A stretch of 64,000 nt of DNA from Amycolatopsis tucumanensis (GCF_021654135.1 NZ_JAKGSD010000007.1:62001-126000), one strand, 5' to 3'; shown: positions 19,085-28,390, counted from the first letter of the stretch. Made by a program: numbers and translations. The notes: generated by a model from the sequence alone, not told the origin.

Positions 19085-21519
19085 TGCGCACCTCCCGAAG
19101 CGTCGATGGAACCCAGTCCGCCGCCGGCCTCCGCACCGACACCGCCGGCATCGGTGCGACCGCGGTGGATCGCCGACCACACCCGCATGGGCGAGCACGG
19201 CATCTCGATGTCGTTGACCCCGAACTGCCGCACGGCGTCCACGACCGCGTTGACCACCGCGGGGGTGGAGGCGATCGTGCCAGCCTCGCCGACGCCCTTG
19301 ACGCCGAGCGGGTTCGACGTCGCCGCCGTCTCGGTGCGGTCGGTGACGAACGACGGCAGGTCGGCCGCCGAGGGCAGCAGGTAGTCGGCGAACGTGCCGG
19401 TGGTCAGCGTGCCGCTCTCGTCGAACACCGCCTCCTCGTAGAGGGCCTGCGCGATGCCCTGGGCGAGACCGCCGTGCACCTGCCCCTCCACGATCAGCGG
19501 GTTGACCACCTTGCCCACGTCGTCCACGCACACGTACGAGCGCAGCCGCACCCGCCCGGTCTCGGTGTCCACCTCGGCGGCGCACAGGTGCGTGCCGTGC
19601 GGGAACGAGAAGTTCTCCGGGTCGAACACGGCCTCGGAATCCAGCGTGGGCTCCATGCCCTCGGGCAGGTTGTGCGCGGCGAACGTCGCGAACGCGACGT
19701 CCTGGATCGTCGTCGACGTGTCCGTGCCGCGGACGGTGAACTTGCCGCCCTCGAACTCCAGGTCGTCCGGCGAGCACTCCAGCAGGTGCGCGGCGATCGT
19801 GCGGGCCTTGTCGACGACCTTCTCGGCGGCCTTGACCACCGCGATGCCGCCGACGGCCAGCGACCGCGACCCGTAGGTGTCCATGCCCTTGTGCGAGGAC
19901 TGCGTGTCGCCGTGGATGACCTCGATGTCCTCGAAGGCGACGCCGAGCCGGTCGGCCACGATCTGGCTCCACGCCGTCTCGTGCCCCTGCCCGTGGGCGG
20001 AGGCGCCGGTGACGACCTCGACCTTGCCGGTCGGCAGCACGCGGATCGCCGCGTGCTCCCAGCCGCCTGCGCCGTAGTCCAGCGACCCGAGCACCCGCGA
20101 CGGCGCCAGCCCGCACATCTCGGTGAACGTCGAGATGCCGATGCCCAGCTGCACCGGATCCTTGCGCTCACGGCGTTCCTGCTGCTCCCGGCGCAGGCCC
20201 TCGTAGTCGAACAGCTCCTTGGCGCGCTCGGTGGCGGCCTCGTAGTTGCCCGAGTCGTAGGTCAGCCCGCAGACCGTGGTGAACGGGAACTCCTCGTGCT
20301 TGATCCAGTTCTTCTCGCGCAGCTCCAGCGGGTCCATGCCCAGCTCGGCGGCCAGCTCGTCCATCATCCGCTCGATCGCGAACGTGGCCTCCGGCCGCCC
20401 GGCGCCGCGGTAGGCGTCGGTGAGCGTGGTGTTGGTGAACACGTTCGTGCAGGCGAAGTGGTAGGCCGGGATCTTGTAGATCGCGTTGAACATGAACGCG
20501 CCCAGGATCGGCACGCCCGGCCCGACGAGCCCGTTGTAGGCGCCCATGTCGGCCAGCAGCTCGACCTTGAGGCCGGTGATCGTGCCGTCGCGGTTCGCGC
20601 TGATCGAGATGTCCTGGATCTGGTCGCGGCCGTGGTGCGCGGTCTGCATGCACTCCGAGCGGGTCTCGGTCCACTTGACCGGCTTGCCGAGCTTCTGCGC
20701 GATGAGGACCGCCATGGTCTCCTCGGGCAGGACGGCGATCTTGCCGCCGAACCCGCCGCCGACGTCCGGCGCGATGACACGCAGCTTGTGCTCGGGGATG
20801 CCGAGCGTCAGCGCCGTCATCGTCTTGAGGATGTGCGGCACCTGGGTGGCCGACCACATGGTGATCTGGGTGCCGGTCGGGTCGACCACGACCGAGCGCG
20901 GCTCCATGAACGCGGGCACCAGGCGCTGCTGGCGGAACCGCCGCTTGAGCACGACCTCGCCGCCGGACAGCGCTTCCTCGACGTTGCCGCCCGTGCCGGC
21001 CTCGGCCGAGTCGAAGACCCACGTCGCCTGCTTGTTGGTGCCCAGCTCCTCGTGCACCAGCGGCGCGTCGTCGGCGATCGCGTTCTCCAGGCCGAGGACC
21101 ACGGGCAGTTCCTCGTAGTCCACGTCGATGGCCTCGAGCGCGTCGGCGGCCTCGGCCTTGCTGCGGGCCACGACCACCGCGACGCCCTCGCCGGCGAAGT
21201 TGACCCGGTCGGCGGCCAGCACGGGCCGCCGCGGCTGCTTCATGTCCGGCGTGATCGGCCAGGCGCACGGCATGCCGATCGCGCTGTCCGGGTCGAGGTC
21301 GCGGGCGGTGTAGACGGCGACGACGCCCGGCATGTCCCGCGCCGCGGCCGTGTCGATGGAACTGATCCGGGCGTGGGCGAACGGGCTGCGCAGGATCGCC
21401 ACGTGCAGCATCCCGGGCAGCGTGATGTTGTCGGTCCAGCGGGTGCGGCCGGTGATGAGCCGCGCGTCCTCCTTGCGGGTGCGCGCCTTGCCGACCTCGG
21501 GTTCGATCGTCGACGTCAT
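19081..21519 (-). CDS. coxL: Form II CO-dehydrogenase-like molybdopterin large subunit
   Basis: The 812-residue protein is a full-length xanthine-oxidase-family large subunit. It shows KARTRKEDARLITGR at the N-terminus, DVGGGFGGK near residue 250 and the catalytic glutamate region GVKGVGEAGT near residue 757. The active-site loop reads AYRGAGR (about 368-374), the form II signature, rather than the AYxCSFR of true form I CO dehydrogenase. So it may oxidise CO weakly or act on another substrate such as an aldehyde or aromatic. ATG 21519 starts one base after the coxS stop. Confidence 0.93.
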   Translation of the reverse strand: MTSTIEPEVGKARTRKEDARLITGRTRWTDNITLPGMLHVAILRSPFAHARISSIDTAAARDMPGVVAVYTARDLDPDSAIGMPCAWPITPDMKQPRRPVLAADRVNFAGEGVAVVVARSKAEAADALEAIDVDYEELPVVLGLENAIADDAPLVHEELGTNKQATWVFDSAEAGTGGNVEEALSGGEVVLKRRFRQQRLVPAFMEPRSVVVDPTGTQITMWSATQVPHILKTMTALTLGIPEHKLRVIAPDVGGGFGGKIAVLPEETMAVLIAQKLGKPVKWTETRSECMQTAHHGRDQIQDISISANRDGTITGLKVELLADMGAYNGLVGPGVPILGAFMFNAIYKIPAYHFACTNVFTNTTLTDAYRGAGRPEATFAIERMMDELAAELGMDPLELREKNWIKHEEFPFTTVCGLTYDSGNYEAATERAKELFDYEGLRREQQERRERKDPVQLGIGISTFTEMCGLAPSRVLGSLDYGAGGWEHAAIRVLPTGKVEVVTGASAHGQGHETAWSQIVADRLGVAFEDIEVIHGDTQSSHKGMDTYGSRSLAVGGIAVVKAAEKVVDKARTIAAHLLECSPDDLEFEGGKFTVRGTDTSTTIQDVAFATFAAHNLPEGMEPTLDSEAVFDPENFSFPHGTHLCAAEVDTETGRVRLRSYVCVDDVGKVVNPLIVEGQVHGGLAQGIAQALYEEAVFDESGTLTTGTFADYLLPSAADLPSFVTDRTETAATSNPLGVKGVGEAGTIASTPAVVNAVVDAVRQFGVNDIEMPCSPMRVWSAIHRGRTDAGGVGAEAGGGLGSIDASGGAQ

Positions 21520-21520
21520 G

Positions 21521-22063
21521 TCACTCGCCCCCGCCCGCGAACGCGCTGGGCGCGCGGGTGACGTCGTCACCGGACACGCGCTCGGCCTCCGGCCCCGCGC
21601 CCGGGCTCATCCGCTGCGCCGCGTCCCGCACGGCGCGAACGATGTTCTGGTAACCGGTGCAGCGGCACAGGTTGCCCTCGAGCCCCTCGCGCACGGCGTG
21701 CTCGTCCGGGTTCGGGTTGTCGGCGAGCAGGTCGATCGACTGCATGATCATGCCCGGCGTGCAGAACCCGCACTGCAGGGCGTGGTTGTCGTGGAACGCT
21801 TCCTGGACCGGGTGGAGCTTGCCGTCGCGGGCCAGGCCCTCGATGGTCGTCACCTCGGCACCGTCGGCCTGCACGGCGAGAACCGAGCAGGACTTCACGC
21901 TCTGGCCGTTGAGGTGCACGGTGCAGGCACCGCAGTTGCTGGTGTCGCACCCGATGACGGTGCCGACTTTCCCGAGCGTCTCCCTCAGGTAGTGAACGAG
22001 CAACGTGCGGGGTTCGACCTCGTCGGTGTAACTGGTTCCGTCCACGTTGACGGTGATGCGCAT
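21521..22063 (-). CDS. coxS: CO-dehydrogenase-like iron-sulfur small subunit
   Basis: A 180-residue small subunit with a plant-type [2Fe-2S] domain ([15 protein letters not shown] near residue 42) and a second C-terminal cluster domain (QCGFCTPGM and CRCTGYQ). A 25-residue tail is specific to this protein. It relays electrons from the molybdenum site to the FAD subunit. The ATG follows a GGAGG site. It heads the S-L-M operon; the 213 bases upstream contain a 12-base palindrome (22236-22247). Confidence 0.94.
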   Translation of the reverse strand: MRITVNVDGTSYTDEVEPRTLLVHYLRETLGKVGTVIGCDTSNCGACTVHLNGQSVKSCSVLAVQADGAEVTTIEGLARDGKLHPVQEAFHDNHALQCGFCTPGMIMQSIDLLADNPNPDEHAVREGLEGNLCRCTGYQNIVRAVRDAAQRMSPGAGPEAERVSGDDVTRAPSAFAGGGE

Positions 22064-22235
22064 GAGGCCTCCAGTGGTGGGAGCTGGGTGATCGGCTTCA
22101 CAAGCGAGCGTGCTACTTCCGTGCCGTTCGGACAAGTCCTGGTTGGGTGACACTTCACCCCGACTCCCGCACCTGCACGGAAAAACCCAGCTCCACCACC
22201 GCAACCGCGGAAACGGCTCGTACGAATTGACCAGT

Positions 22236-22247
22236 CGCAGGCCTGCG
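22236..22247. promoter_or_regulatory. Candidate operator upstream of coxS
   Basis: A perfect palindrome CGCAGGCCTGCG lies in the 213-base space between xdhC and coxS, flanked by two direct copies of CCAGTCG (starting near 22231 and 22254). Position and symmetry suggest a binding site, but no regulator is assigned and the GC content lowers its weight. Confidence 0.3.
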
Positions 22248-22276
22248 AAAGGGCCAGTCGTGGCCGCACGACGGGG

Positions 22277-23389
22277 TCAGCCGTGGATCCGCCCGGACAA
22301 CTCCGTGAGCCGCTTCCCGCCGCCGCCCCACCGCAACGCGATGATCTCCGCGGCGATCGACACCGCGGTCTCCTCCGGTGTGCGGGCGCCGAGGTCGAGT
22401 CCGATCGGCGAGGCCAATCGCGACAGTTCCGCCTCTGTCAATCCCGCCTCCCGCAAGCGGGTGAGGCGGTCGTCGTGCGTGCGCCGCGACCCCATCGCCC
22501 CGATGTAGCCGACGTCCAGCCGCAACGCGACCTCCAGCAGCGGTACGTCGAACTTCGGGTCGTGGGTGAGCACCGCGATCACGGTCCGCCGGTCGATGCG
22601 GCCCGCCTCCGCCTCCGCCTTGAGGTAGCGGTGCGGCCAGTCCACCACGACGTCGTCGGCGTCCGGGAACCGCGACGCGGTGGCGAACACCGGACGCGCG
22701 TCGCACACCGTGACCTGGTAACCGAGGTAGGCGCCCATGCGAGCCATCGCGGCCGCGAAGTCGATCGCGCCGAACACCAGCATCCGCGGCTGCGGTTCGA
22801 AGGAGTTGACGAACACCGCCATGCCCTCGCCGCGCCGCTCGCCCTCGAGCCCGTAGTGCAGCGTTCCGGTGCGCCCGTTGGCGAGCAGGCCGCGCGCGTC
22901 GTCGGCGACCGCGTCGTCGATCCGATCGGTGCCGAGCGTCCCCGCGGTCCGGTCCGGCCACACGATCATGTGCCGCCCGCGCCGCTCCGGGTCCTCGTGC
23001 TCGATCACGGTGACCACCGCGACCGGCTCCCCGCGGTGCACCGAGTCGACGACGTCGCCCAGCTCGGGCAGTGTCTCCCTGTCGATCCGCTCGACGTAGA
23101 TGTCGATGATCCCGCCGCAGGTCAGGCCCACCGCGAACGCGTCGTCGTCGCTGACGCCGTAGCGCTGCAGCACCGGCTCACGGTCGGCGACGACCTGTTG
23201 CGCCAGCTCGTACACCGCGCCCTCGACGCAGCCGCCGGACACGCTGCCGACCGCCGTGCCGTCCTCGGTGACCAGCATCGCGGCACCCGGCGCGCGGGGC
23301 GCCGAGGAGAAGGTCGCCACGACCGTGCCGACGCCGACGGCTTCGCCCTCGCGCCAGCGCTTGTACAACTCGTCGAGCACATCATGCAT
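22277..23389 (-). CDS. XdhC/CoxF family molybdenum-enzyme maturation factor
   Basis: The 370-residue protein has the N-terminal XdhC_CoxI domain (FSSAPRAPGAAMLV, GSVSGGCVEGAVY, GLTCGGIIDIYVE) and a C-terminal Rossmann domain (MLVFGAIDFAAAMARMG, HDPKFDVPLLEVAL, YIGAMGSRRTHDDR). XdhC proteins bind the molybdenum cofactor and help sulfurate it before insertion into large subunits such as CoxL. Its start overlaps the coxE stop by 8 bases. It lies just upstream of coxS on the same strand and presumably matures this enzyme. Confidence 0.92.
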   Translation of the reverse strand: MHDVLDELYKRWREGEAVGVGTVVATFSSAPRAPGAAMLVTEDGTAVGSVSGGCVEGAVYELAQQVVADREPVLQRYGVSDDDAFAVGLTCGGIIDIYVERIDRETLPELGDVVDSVHRGEPVAVVTVIEHEDPERRGRHMIVWPDRTAGTLGTDRIDDAVADDARGLLANGRTGTLHYGLEGERRGEGMAVFVNSFEPQPRMLVFGAIDFAAAMARMGAYLGYQVTVCDARPVFATASRFPDADDVVVDWPHRYLKAEAEAGRIDRRTVIAVLTHDPKFDVPLLEVALRLDVGYIGAMGSRRTHDDRLTRLREAGLTEAELSRLASPIGLDLGARTPEETAVSIAAEIIALRWGGGGKRLTELSGRIHG

Positions 23390-24491
23390 CGCGGATCTCC
23401 AGCAGCAGTCGTTCCAGGGTGGCCAGGCTGTGGCCGGCCAGCAAGCGGTCGACGTGCGGGAGCGCGGCCGCGATGCCGGACTGCACCGGAGCGTAGCCTT
23501 CGCGTCCCGCGTGCGGGTTCACCCAGAACACCGCGTGCGCCAGGCGGCGCATCCGGGCCATCTGCTCGCCGAGGAGGCTGGGGTCGCCGCGCTCCCAGCC
23601 GTCGGAGAACACCGTGACGACGGCGCGGCGCGCGAGCCCGCGCTGCCCCCACCGGTCCAGGAAGATCCGCAGCGTCTCGCCGAGCCGGGTGCCGCCGGCG
23701 AAGTCGGGCACCGCGGTGCCCGCGGCGAGCATCGCGCGTTCCGGATCGCGCTGCCGCAGCTGCCGGGACACCCTGGTCAGCCGGGTGCCGAGGGTGAACA
23801 CCTCGACGGCGGCCGGCGCGCGGCGCACGACCACGTGCGCGAACCGCAGCAGCGAGTCGGCGTACGGGCTCATCGACCCGGACACGTCGAGCAGCAGCAC
23901 CACCCGTCGCGGGCGGGTGGACCGGTTCCGGTGCGCGAGCCGGACCGGTTCGCCACCGCCCGCCAGCATCGCGCGCAACGTCCGGCCGGGGTCGAGCGCG
24001 CCGCGGCGCGCGGGCCTGCTGCGCAGGGACTTCCGCATCGGCGGTTGCGGCCGCAGCACCGCCATCAGCTCCCGCAGGTGCTCGCGTTCGGCCTTGCTCA
24101 GCTCCGCGAGATCGCGTTCCCGCAGCACTTCCGCGTCCGTGGCGGCGACGCGCAGCTGCTCGTCGTCCGACTCGGCCTCGCCCTGGCCCGCGGACTGCGA
24201 CACCAGTGCGGCCATGCGGGACCGCTGCTCGCGGCGGACGGTGGCCGGCCGCGGTTCCGGTGGCGCGGCGGCGAACCACTGCGCGAACGCGTCGTCGTAG
24301 CGGATCAGGTCGTCCGGGTCCGAGCACAGCGTCAGCCTGCCCGCCCAGTACAGCTGGTCCGCCTCCCCGACGTCCAGCCGCTCGACCGCGTCGAGGTAGG
24401 CCTGCACCCGCTGCGGCCCGCAGGCGACGCCGGCTTCGCGCAGCGCGGTGGCGAAGCCGACGAATCCGGCCAGCGGGTCCTGGGTGCTCAC
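23382..24491 (-). CDS. coxE: vWA-domain protein, CoxE-like
   Basis: A 369-residue protein with an acidic/basic N-terminal half and a C-terminal von Willebrand A domain. The MIDAS motif reads LDVSGSMSP near residue 198. This layout is that of CoxE, which with the AAA+ protein CoxD remodels the copper/sulfur-containing Cox active site. The matching MoxR ATPase here is about 5.5 kb away at 30044. GTG 24491 is preceded by AACAAT six bases upstream, a weak leaderless -10. It is followed by xdhC with an 8-base overlap. Confidence 0.88.
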   Translation of the reverse strand: MSTQDPLAGFVGFATALREAGVACGPQRVQAYLDAVERLDVGEADQLYWAGRLTLCSDPDDLIRYDDAFAQWFAAAPPEPRPATVRREQRSRMAALVSQSAGQGEAESDDEQLRVAATDAEVLRERDLAELSKAEREHLRELMAVLRPQPPMRKSLRSRPARRGALDPGRTLRAMLAGGGEPVRLAHRNRSTRPRRVVLLLDVSGSMSPYADSLLRFAHVVVRRAPAAVEVFTLGTRLTRVSRQLRQRDPERAMLAAGTAVPDFAGGTRLGETLRIFLDRWGQRGLARRAVVTVFSDGWERGDPSLLGEQMARMRRLAHAVFWVNPHAGREGYAPVQSGIAAALPHVDRLLAGHSLATLERLLLEIRDA

Positions 24492-24501
24492 GTGTTCATT
24501 G

Positions 24502-25995
24502 TTACGCGAAAATCCGATGTGAGGGGTTCCGCGTGCCGAACCAGGTCGCGAACGCCTCCTCCAGACCGGCCGTGCCGCCGTCCTCTGCTGCCCACGCGAC
24601 GTGCCCGTCTGGCCTGATCAGGGCCTTGAGATCGGGCCGCCCGACGACTTCCCCCGGCGCCGGGCGGACCCGCTCGTCGTCGATCCGCGCGCCGATCAGG
24701 ACGGCCCGGCCGTCGCGGCAGTGGTCGGCGAGACGGCTGCCGTCGGTGAACTCGAAGTCCGGCGCGCTCTTGCCGGCCAGGTCGTGGTCGCTGCCGACCG
24801 GGTAGCGGTGCAGCACGCCGGACAGCTTCTTCGCCAGGTACGTCGCCCCGTCGCCGGTGGCGAGCAGGTCGGTGAGCACCGAGCGCAGGGCCTTGGCGTG
24901 CGGATCGGGCCGCATCGCCGCGATCTGCGCGCGGGTCCACTCCAGCACCCACTCGCCGATCGGGTGCCGTTCGACCGGGTAGGTGTCGAGCAGCCCGTCC
25001 GGCGCGTCGCCGCGCACCGTCGCGGCGAGTTTCCAGCCGAGGTTGACCGCGTCGCCGATGCCGAGGTTGAGCCCCTGCCCGCCGAACGGCGAGTGGACGT
25101 GCGCCGCGTCGCCGGCGAGCAGCACCCGGCCCCGGCGGTAGGTGGTGGCCTGGCGGGCGTTGTCGGTGAACCGCGTGGCGCTGCGGATCGACCTGACCGT
25201 GACGTCCACTCCGGACACCCGGCGGATGCTGTCCTGCAGCTCGGCGACCGTGACCGGCGACGTGCGGTCCGCTGGCGGGCCGTCGAACTCGACGGTCAGG
25301 ATCCGTCCCGGCAGCGGGCCGTGCACGTAGACGCCGGTGCTCGTGCGGTGCCAGCCCAGCCCGAGCGCGTCCGCGCCGTCCAGGTCGGCCAGCGCCTGGC
25401 GCCCGGTGATCTCCGGATCGGTGCCGGGGAAGTCGAACCCGGCCAGCTTGCGCACGAGGCTGCGGCCACCGTCGCAGCCGACGAGCCAGCCCGCGCGGAC
25501 CCGGTCGCCCCCGACGAAGACCGTCACGCCGTCGTCGTCCGCCTCGAACCCGGTGACCTCGGCGCCCCGGCGCACGACCGCCCCCAGGCCGGTCGCGTGC
25601 TCCGCCAGCACCTTCTCCACGGTCTGCTGGCCCACCAGCTGCAGGTTGGCGGCCGGACCCGCGTCCCGGAACGCGGGGTCGGCGAAGTCGACCAGGTCGA
25701 GGCCGACCATGATCCCGCCGAAGTGCCCGGCGATCGGCGGCGGCGCCGATTTCGCCCGCGACAGCATCGCTTTCACCTGCGCCATGCCCTGCCGCGTCTC
25801 GTGTTCGAGCCGCTCCAGCAGGCCGCGCCGGTAGAGCGCCTCACCCGTCGCGAGGTTGATCGAGCCCGCCTTGAGGGTCGGATCGATCTCGGTCCGCCGC
25901 TCCACGACCAGCACGTCCACCCCGCCGAGCCGCAACTCGCCCGCCAGCATCAGGCCGACCGGCCCGCCCCCGGAGATCACCACGTCGAAGTCCAT
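24502..25995 (-). CDS. FAD-dependent aromatic monooxygenase (PheA/TfdB type)
   Basis: A 497-residue class A flavin hydroxylase with GGGPVG at the N-terminus, the DG motif in GCDGGRSLVRKLAG, the GD motif in LLAGDAAHVHSPFGGQGLN, and a thioredoxin-like C-terminal domain. Relatives hydroxylate phenols, polyketides or rifamycin-like drugs. ATG 25995 gives the family N-terminus MDFDVVISGGG. It diverges from a TetR gene 61 bases away, its likely regulator. Ten bases separate its stop from the coxE start, so read-through into the cox genes is possible. Confidence 0.9.
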   Translation of the reverse strand: MDFDVVISGGGPVGLMLAGELRLGGVDVLVVERRTEIDPTLKAGSINLATGEALYRRGLLERLEHETRQGMAQVKAMLSRAKSAPPPIAGHFGGIMVGLDLVDFADPAFRDAGPAANLQLVGQQTVEKVLAEHATGLGAVVRRGAEVTGFEADDDGVTVFVGGDRVRAGWLVGCDGGRSLVRKLAGFDFPGTDPEITGRQALADLDGADALGLGWHRTSTGVYVHGPLPGRILTVEFDGPPADRTSPVTVAELQDSIRRVSGVDVTVRSIRSATRFTDNARQATTYRRGRVLLAGDAAHVHSPFGGQGLNLGIGDAVNLGWKLAATVRGDAPDGLLDTYPVERHPIGEWVLEWTRAQIAAMRPDPHAKALRSVLTDLLATGDGATYLAKKLSGVLHRYPVGSDHDLAGKSAPDFEFTDGSRLADHCRDGRAVLIGARIDDERVRPAPGEVVGRPDLKALIRPDGHVAWAAEDGGTAGLEEAFATWFGTRNPSHRIFA

Positions 25996-26019
25996 GGCCC
26001 CATCGTGCCACAAACTTTT

Positions 26020-26043
26020 ACTCGGTCAAAATTTTGGTTCGGT
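26020..26043. promoter_or_regulatory. Candidate TetR operator between monooxygenase and TetR
   Basis: An AT-rich patch holds the perfect core palindrome CAAAATTTTG (26027-26036) inside weaker outer arms (ACTCGG / CGGT). It overlaps the space where both divergent promoters should lie, just before the TetR -10 TAGGAT (26045-26050). Confidence 0.55.
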
Positions 26044-26056
26044 ATAGGATTCTGCT

Positions 26057-26713
26057 GTGGGACTGCGCGAAGAAAAGAAGCGGGCCACGCGACGGCACAT
26101 CTCCGACGTCGCGACCGGCCTGTTCGCCGTCAAGGGCTTCGACAATGTGACCGTCGCCGAGGTCGCGGAGGCCGCGGGCGTCTCGAAGATGACCGTGTTC
26201 AACTACTTCCCGCGCAAGGAGGACCTCTTCCTCGACCGGCACGACGACCGGCTCCGCGAACTGGAGCGGGTCGTCCGGGAGCGGCCCGCCGGACAGGACG
26301 TGGTGACCGCGCTGCGGCGGTACCACCACGAACTGGTGCGGCAACGCCATCCGCTGTCCGGGACGCGGCCGGGGACGGTGGGGTTCCTGTCGATCCTGCG
26401 CGCCAGCCCGGCGCTCGTCACGCGCACCTACGAGCAGTCCCGCGAGATCGCCGCGATGCTGGCGGACGTGCTGACCGAGGAGACCGGCGACCCGGTGGAA
26501 GCGCGACTGACGGCGAACCTGCTGACCGCCGCGATCGACTCGATCTACGAGCGGGCGACCAGCCGCATGCTGGACGGCGACGATCCCGACGACGTGCACC
26601 GCGACCAGCCCGCGGTGATCGACCGGGCCTTCGACCTGCTGCAGCACGGCCTCGGTGGGGTGAAGCCGCGATCGCCTCGCGCGAGCGCGGCGGATCGCCG
26701 GCCAACCGGTTGA
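26057..26713 (+). CDS. TetR-family regulator (paired with FAD monooxygenase)
   Basis: The 218-residue protein has a TetR helix-turn-helix domain at residues 1-55 (ISDVATGLFAVKGFDNVTV, EAAGVSKMTVFNYFPRKEDL) and a ligand-binding helical C-terminus. TAGGAT ends 6 bases before the GTG and no ribosome site is seen, so the mRNA is probably leaderless. It is divergent from the flavin monooxygenase and likely represses it and itself until an aromatic ligand binds. The N-terminus closely resembles the TetR at 41965, which also sits beside a FAD monooxygenase. Confidence 0.9.
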   Translation: MGLREEKKRATRRHISDVATGLFAVKGFDNVTVAEVAEAAGVSKMTVFNYFPRKEDLFLDRHDDRLRELERVVRERPAGQDVVTALRRYHHELVRQRHPLSGTRPGTVGFLSILRASPALVTRTYEQSREIAAMLADVLTEETGDPVEARLTANLLTAAIDSIYERATSRMLDGDDPDDVHRDQPAVIDRAFDLLQHGLGGVKPRSPRASAADRRPTG

Positions 26714-26719
26714 TCCGCC

Positions 26720-27040
26720 CGCGCTCGCCGCGCGGATCGGCGACCGGCTTCTCGGAGTACCGCGGGGAACGTTCGCTCACGCCGGCGCCGCGCCGATCAC
26801 CATGTTCACGCGCGACGGCCACCAGCCCACTCTCGCGAATTTCGCGGCCACCGCGCGCAACGCGATCGACGCGGGCTTCACCGGTGTCGAGGTGCACGCG
26901 GCGGGCGCAGACCTCGTCTCCCTCGGCCGCACGTTCCTCGCCGACCCGGACCTGGTGACCCGCCTGCGCCTCGGCGCATTGCTGAAACCGTTGCGGGACA
27001 AAGATTTCTCTGACACCGGCGGCGAGTCGGGCCACCCCGG
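26720..27040 (+). pseudogene. Remnant of an Old Yellow Enzyme (alkene reductase)
   Basis: In one frame the DNA reads MFTRDGHQPT, then LANFAATARNAIDAGF and TGVEVHAA, and directly after it GADLVSLGRTFLADPDL and VTRLRLGA. These are two well-separated parts of the OYE barrel: the AARNAIDAGFDGVEVH strand-helix unit and the C-terminal ADLVxxGRxFLANPDLV unit. The roughly 100-plus residues that normally lie between them are missing, and so is the flavin-binding N-terminus. The frame lacks a ribosome site and fades before the next gene at 27067. This fills the gap between the TetR and methyltransferase genes. Confidence 0.65.
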
Positions 27041-27066
27041 CCGCCCGCCGTCGATACGGTCGCCGG

Positions 27067-27705
27067 GTGACCCATCTCGACATGACCCGCGCCGCCTACG
27101 ACACCGTGGCGGTCGACTACGCGAAACTCCTCGAAGGCCTCCTGGAGCAGACTCCGGAGGACCTGGCGATGTTGCGGCTCTTCGCCGACTACGTGCGCCG
27201 CGACGGCGGGCAGGTGGCGGACATCGGCTGCGGCACCGGGCGGGTGACGACGTACCTGGACTCGCTGGGGGTTCCGGTCTTCGGCATCGACCTGTCGCCC
27301 GGCATGCTGGCGGAGGCGCGGCGGCGCTACCCGCACCTGCGGTTCGAGGTCGGCTCCATGTCCGACCTGGCGCTGGAGGACGCCAGCCTGGGCGGGATCC
27401 TCGCGTTCTACTCGATCATCCACACGCCGCCGGAGCTGCTGCCGGAGGTGTTCGCGGAGTTCGCGCGGGTCCTCGCGCCGGGCGGGCACCTGATGGTGGC
27501 GTTCCAGGTCGGCGACGAGCGCAAGCGGCTCGAACAGGCTTACGGGCACACGGTTTCCTACGACGCCTACCGCCTGCCGCCGGACCGCATCACGGAACTG
27601 CTGGCGGACGCCGGGCTCCCGGTGACCGCGCGGCTGATCCGCGAGCCCGCGTTCGAGTACGAGACGACTCCGCAGGCGTACCTGCTCGCGCACCGCCCGC
27701 GCTGA
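27067..27705 (+). CDS. Class I SAM-dependent methyltransferase
   Basis: A 212-residue methyltransferase_11-type protein: motif I VADIGCGTGRVTTYL near residue 50, acidic loop FGIDLSPGMLAEARRR, motif near GGILAFYSIIHTPPE, and FARVLAPGGHLMVAF. The substrate is unknown. TACGGT ends 6 bases before the GTG, so it is probably leaderless. Its last 116 bases overlap the 3' end of the convergent GntR gene. It follows the OYE scar, so its former operon context may be lost. Confidence 0.85.
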   Translation: MTHLDMTRAAYDTVAVDYAKLLEGLLEQTPEDLAMLRLFADYVRRDGGQVADIGCGTGRVTTYLDSLGVPVFGIDLSPGMLAEARRRYPHLRFEVGSMSDLALEDASLGGILAFYSIIHTPPELLPEVFAEFARVLAPGGHLMVAFQVGDERKRLEQAYGHTVSYDAYRLPPDRITELLADAGLPVTARLIREPAFEYETTPQAYLLAHRPR

Positions 27706-28357
27706 GGGCCTCGTTCATCGACACCAGGTGAGCCCGGCTCACCACGGCAGCCCTGGCCGCGTCCCCGGCCGCGATGGCGTCCACCAGTCCGGCGTGCGCC
27801 TCGTGGTCGGGGCCGCCGGGGCGCAGCCGCAGCATGTCGACCATCGCCTGGCGGACGCGGGGCGCGACGGTGTCGAACAGTTCCACCAGGATCTCGTTGT
27901 GCGCGGCCACGACGACGGCGCGGTGGAAGGCCGTGTCCGCGTCGACGAGTTCCTCGATCCCGAACCCCGGATCCAGGCGGCCGGCCAGCGCGCGCCTGAT
28001 CCGGCGCAGGTCCGCGGGCGTGCGGCGCGCGGCCGCCAGCGCAGCCGCTTCGGACTCGATCGCGATGCGGGTTTCCACCACCGCGACGATCCCGGCGCGC
28101 CGCAGGACCGCGTCCCAGTCCTCCCGCACGTCGTGGGCGAGGACGAACACGCCCGCGCCCTGACGCGTCTCCAGCACACCCTTCGCCGCCAGCTCGCGGA
28201 TCGCCTCCCGGACCGTCGACCGGCCCACGCCGAGCTGCGGCGCGAGCGTCGTCTCGCCGGGCAGCTTCGCGCCCAGTGGCCACTCGCCCGACCGGATCCG
28301 CGCCAGCAGCAGATCCGCGGCCTGCTCGGCCAGCCGGTGCCGCCGCACCTGTTCCAC
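27590..28357 (-). CDS. GntR-family (FadR subfamily) regulator
   Basis: The 255-residue protein has a winged-helix N-terminus (LLLARIRSGEWPLGAKLPG, LGVGRSTVREAIRELAAKG) and an FCD ligand-binding domain with metal-ligand-type positions (DTAFHRAVV, HAGLVDAI). GTG 28357 follows a GGAG site. About 37 C-terminal residues past the FCD domain are Arg/Ala/Pro-rich and antisense to the methyltransferase; they may be a late extension. It is divergent from the leuA leader, so leuA control by this protein is possible but not shown. Confidence 0.87.
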   Translation of the reverse strand: MEQVRRHRLAEQAADLLLARIRSGEWPLGAKLPGETTLAPQLGVGRSTVREAIRELAAKGVLETRQGAGVFVLAHDVREDWDAVLRRAGIVAVVETRIAIESEAAALAAARRTPADLRRIRRALAGRLDPGFGIEELVDADTAFHRAVVVAAHNEILVELFDTVAPRVRQAMVDMLRLRPGGPDHEAHAGLVDAIAAGDAARAAVVSRAHLVSMNEALSAGGARAGTPAESSRTRTRARGSAARSPGARRPPAVP

Positions 28358-28390
28358 TGACAGCTCCTCTACTTGTCTGCGGAGTTGTGT

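Noticed and set aside
19081-21519. True (form I) CO dehydrogenase
   Set aside because: The active-site loop is AYRGAGR, not AYxCSFR, so only a form II assignment is justified.
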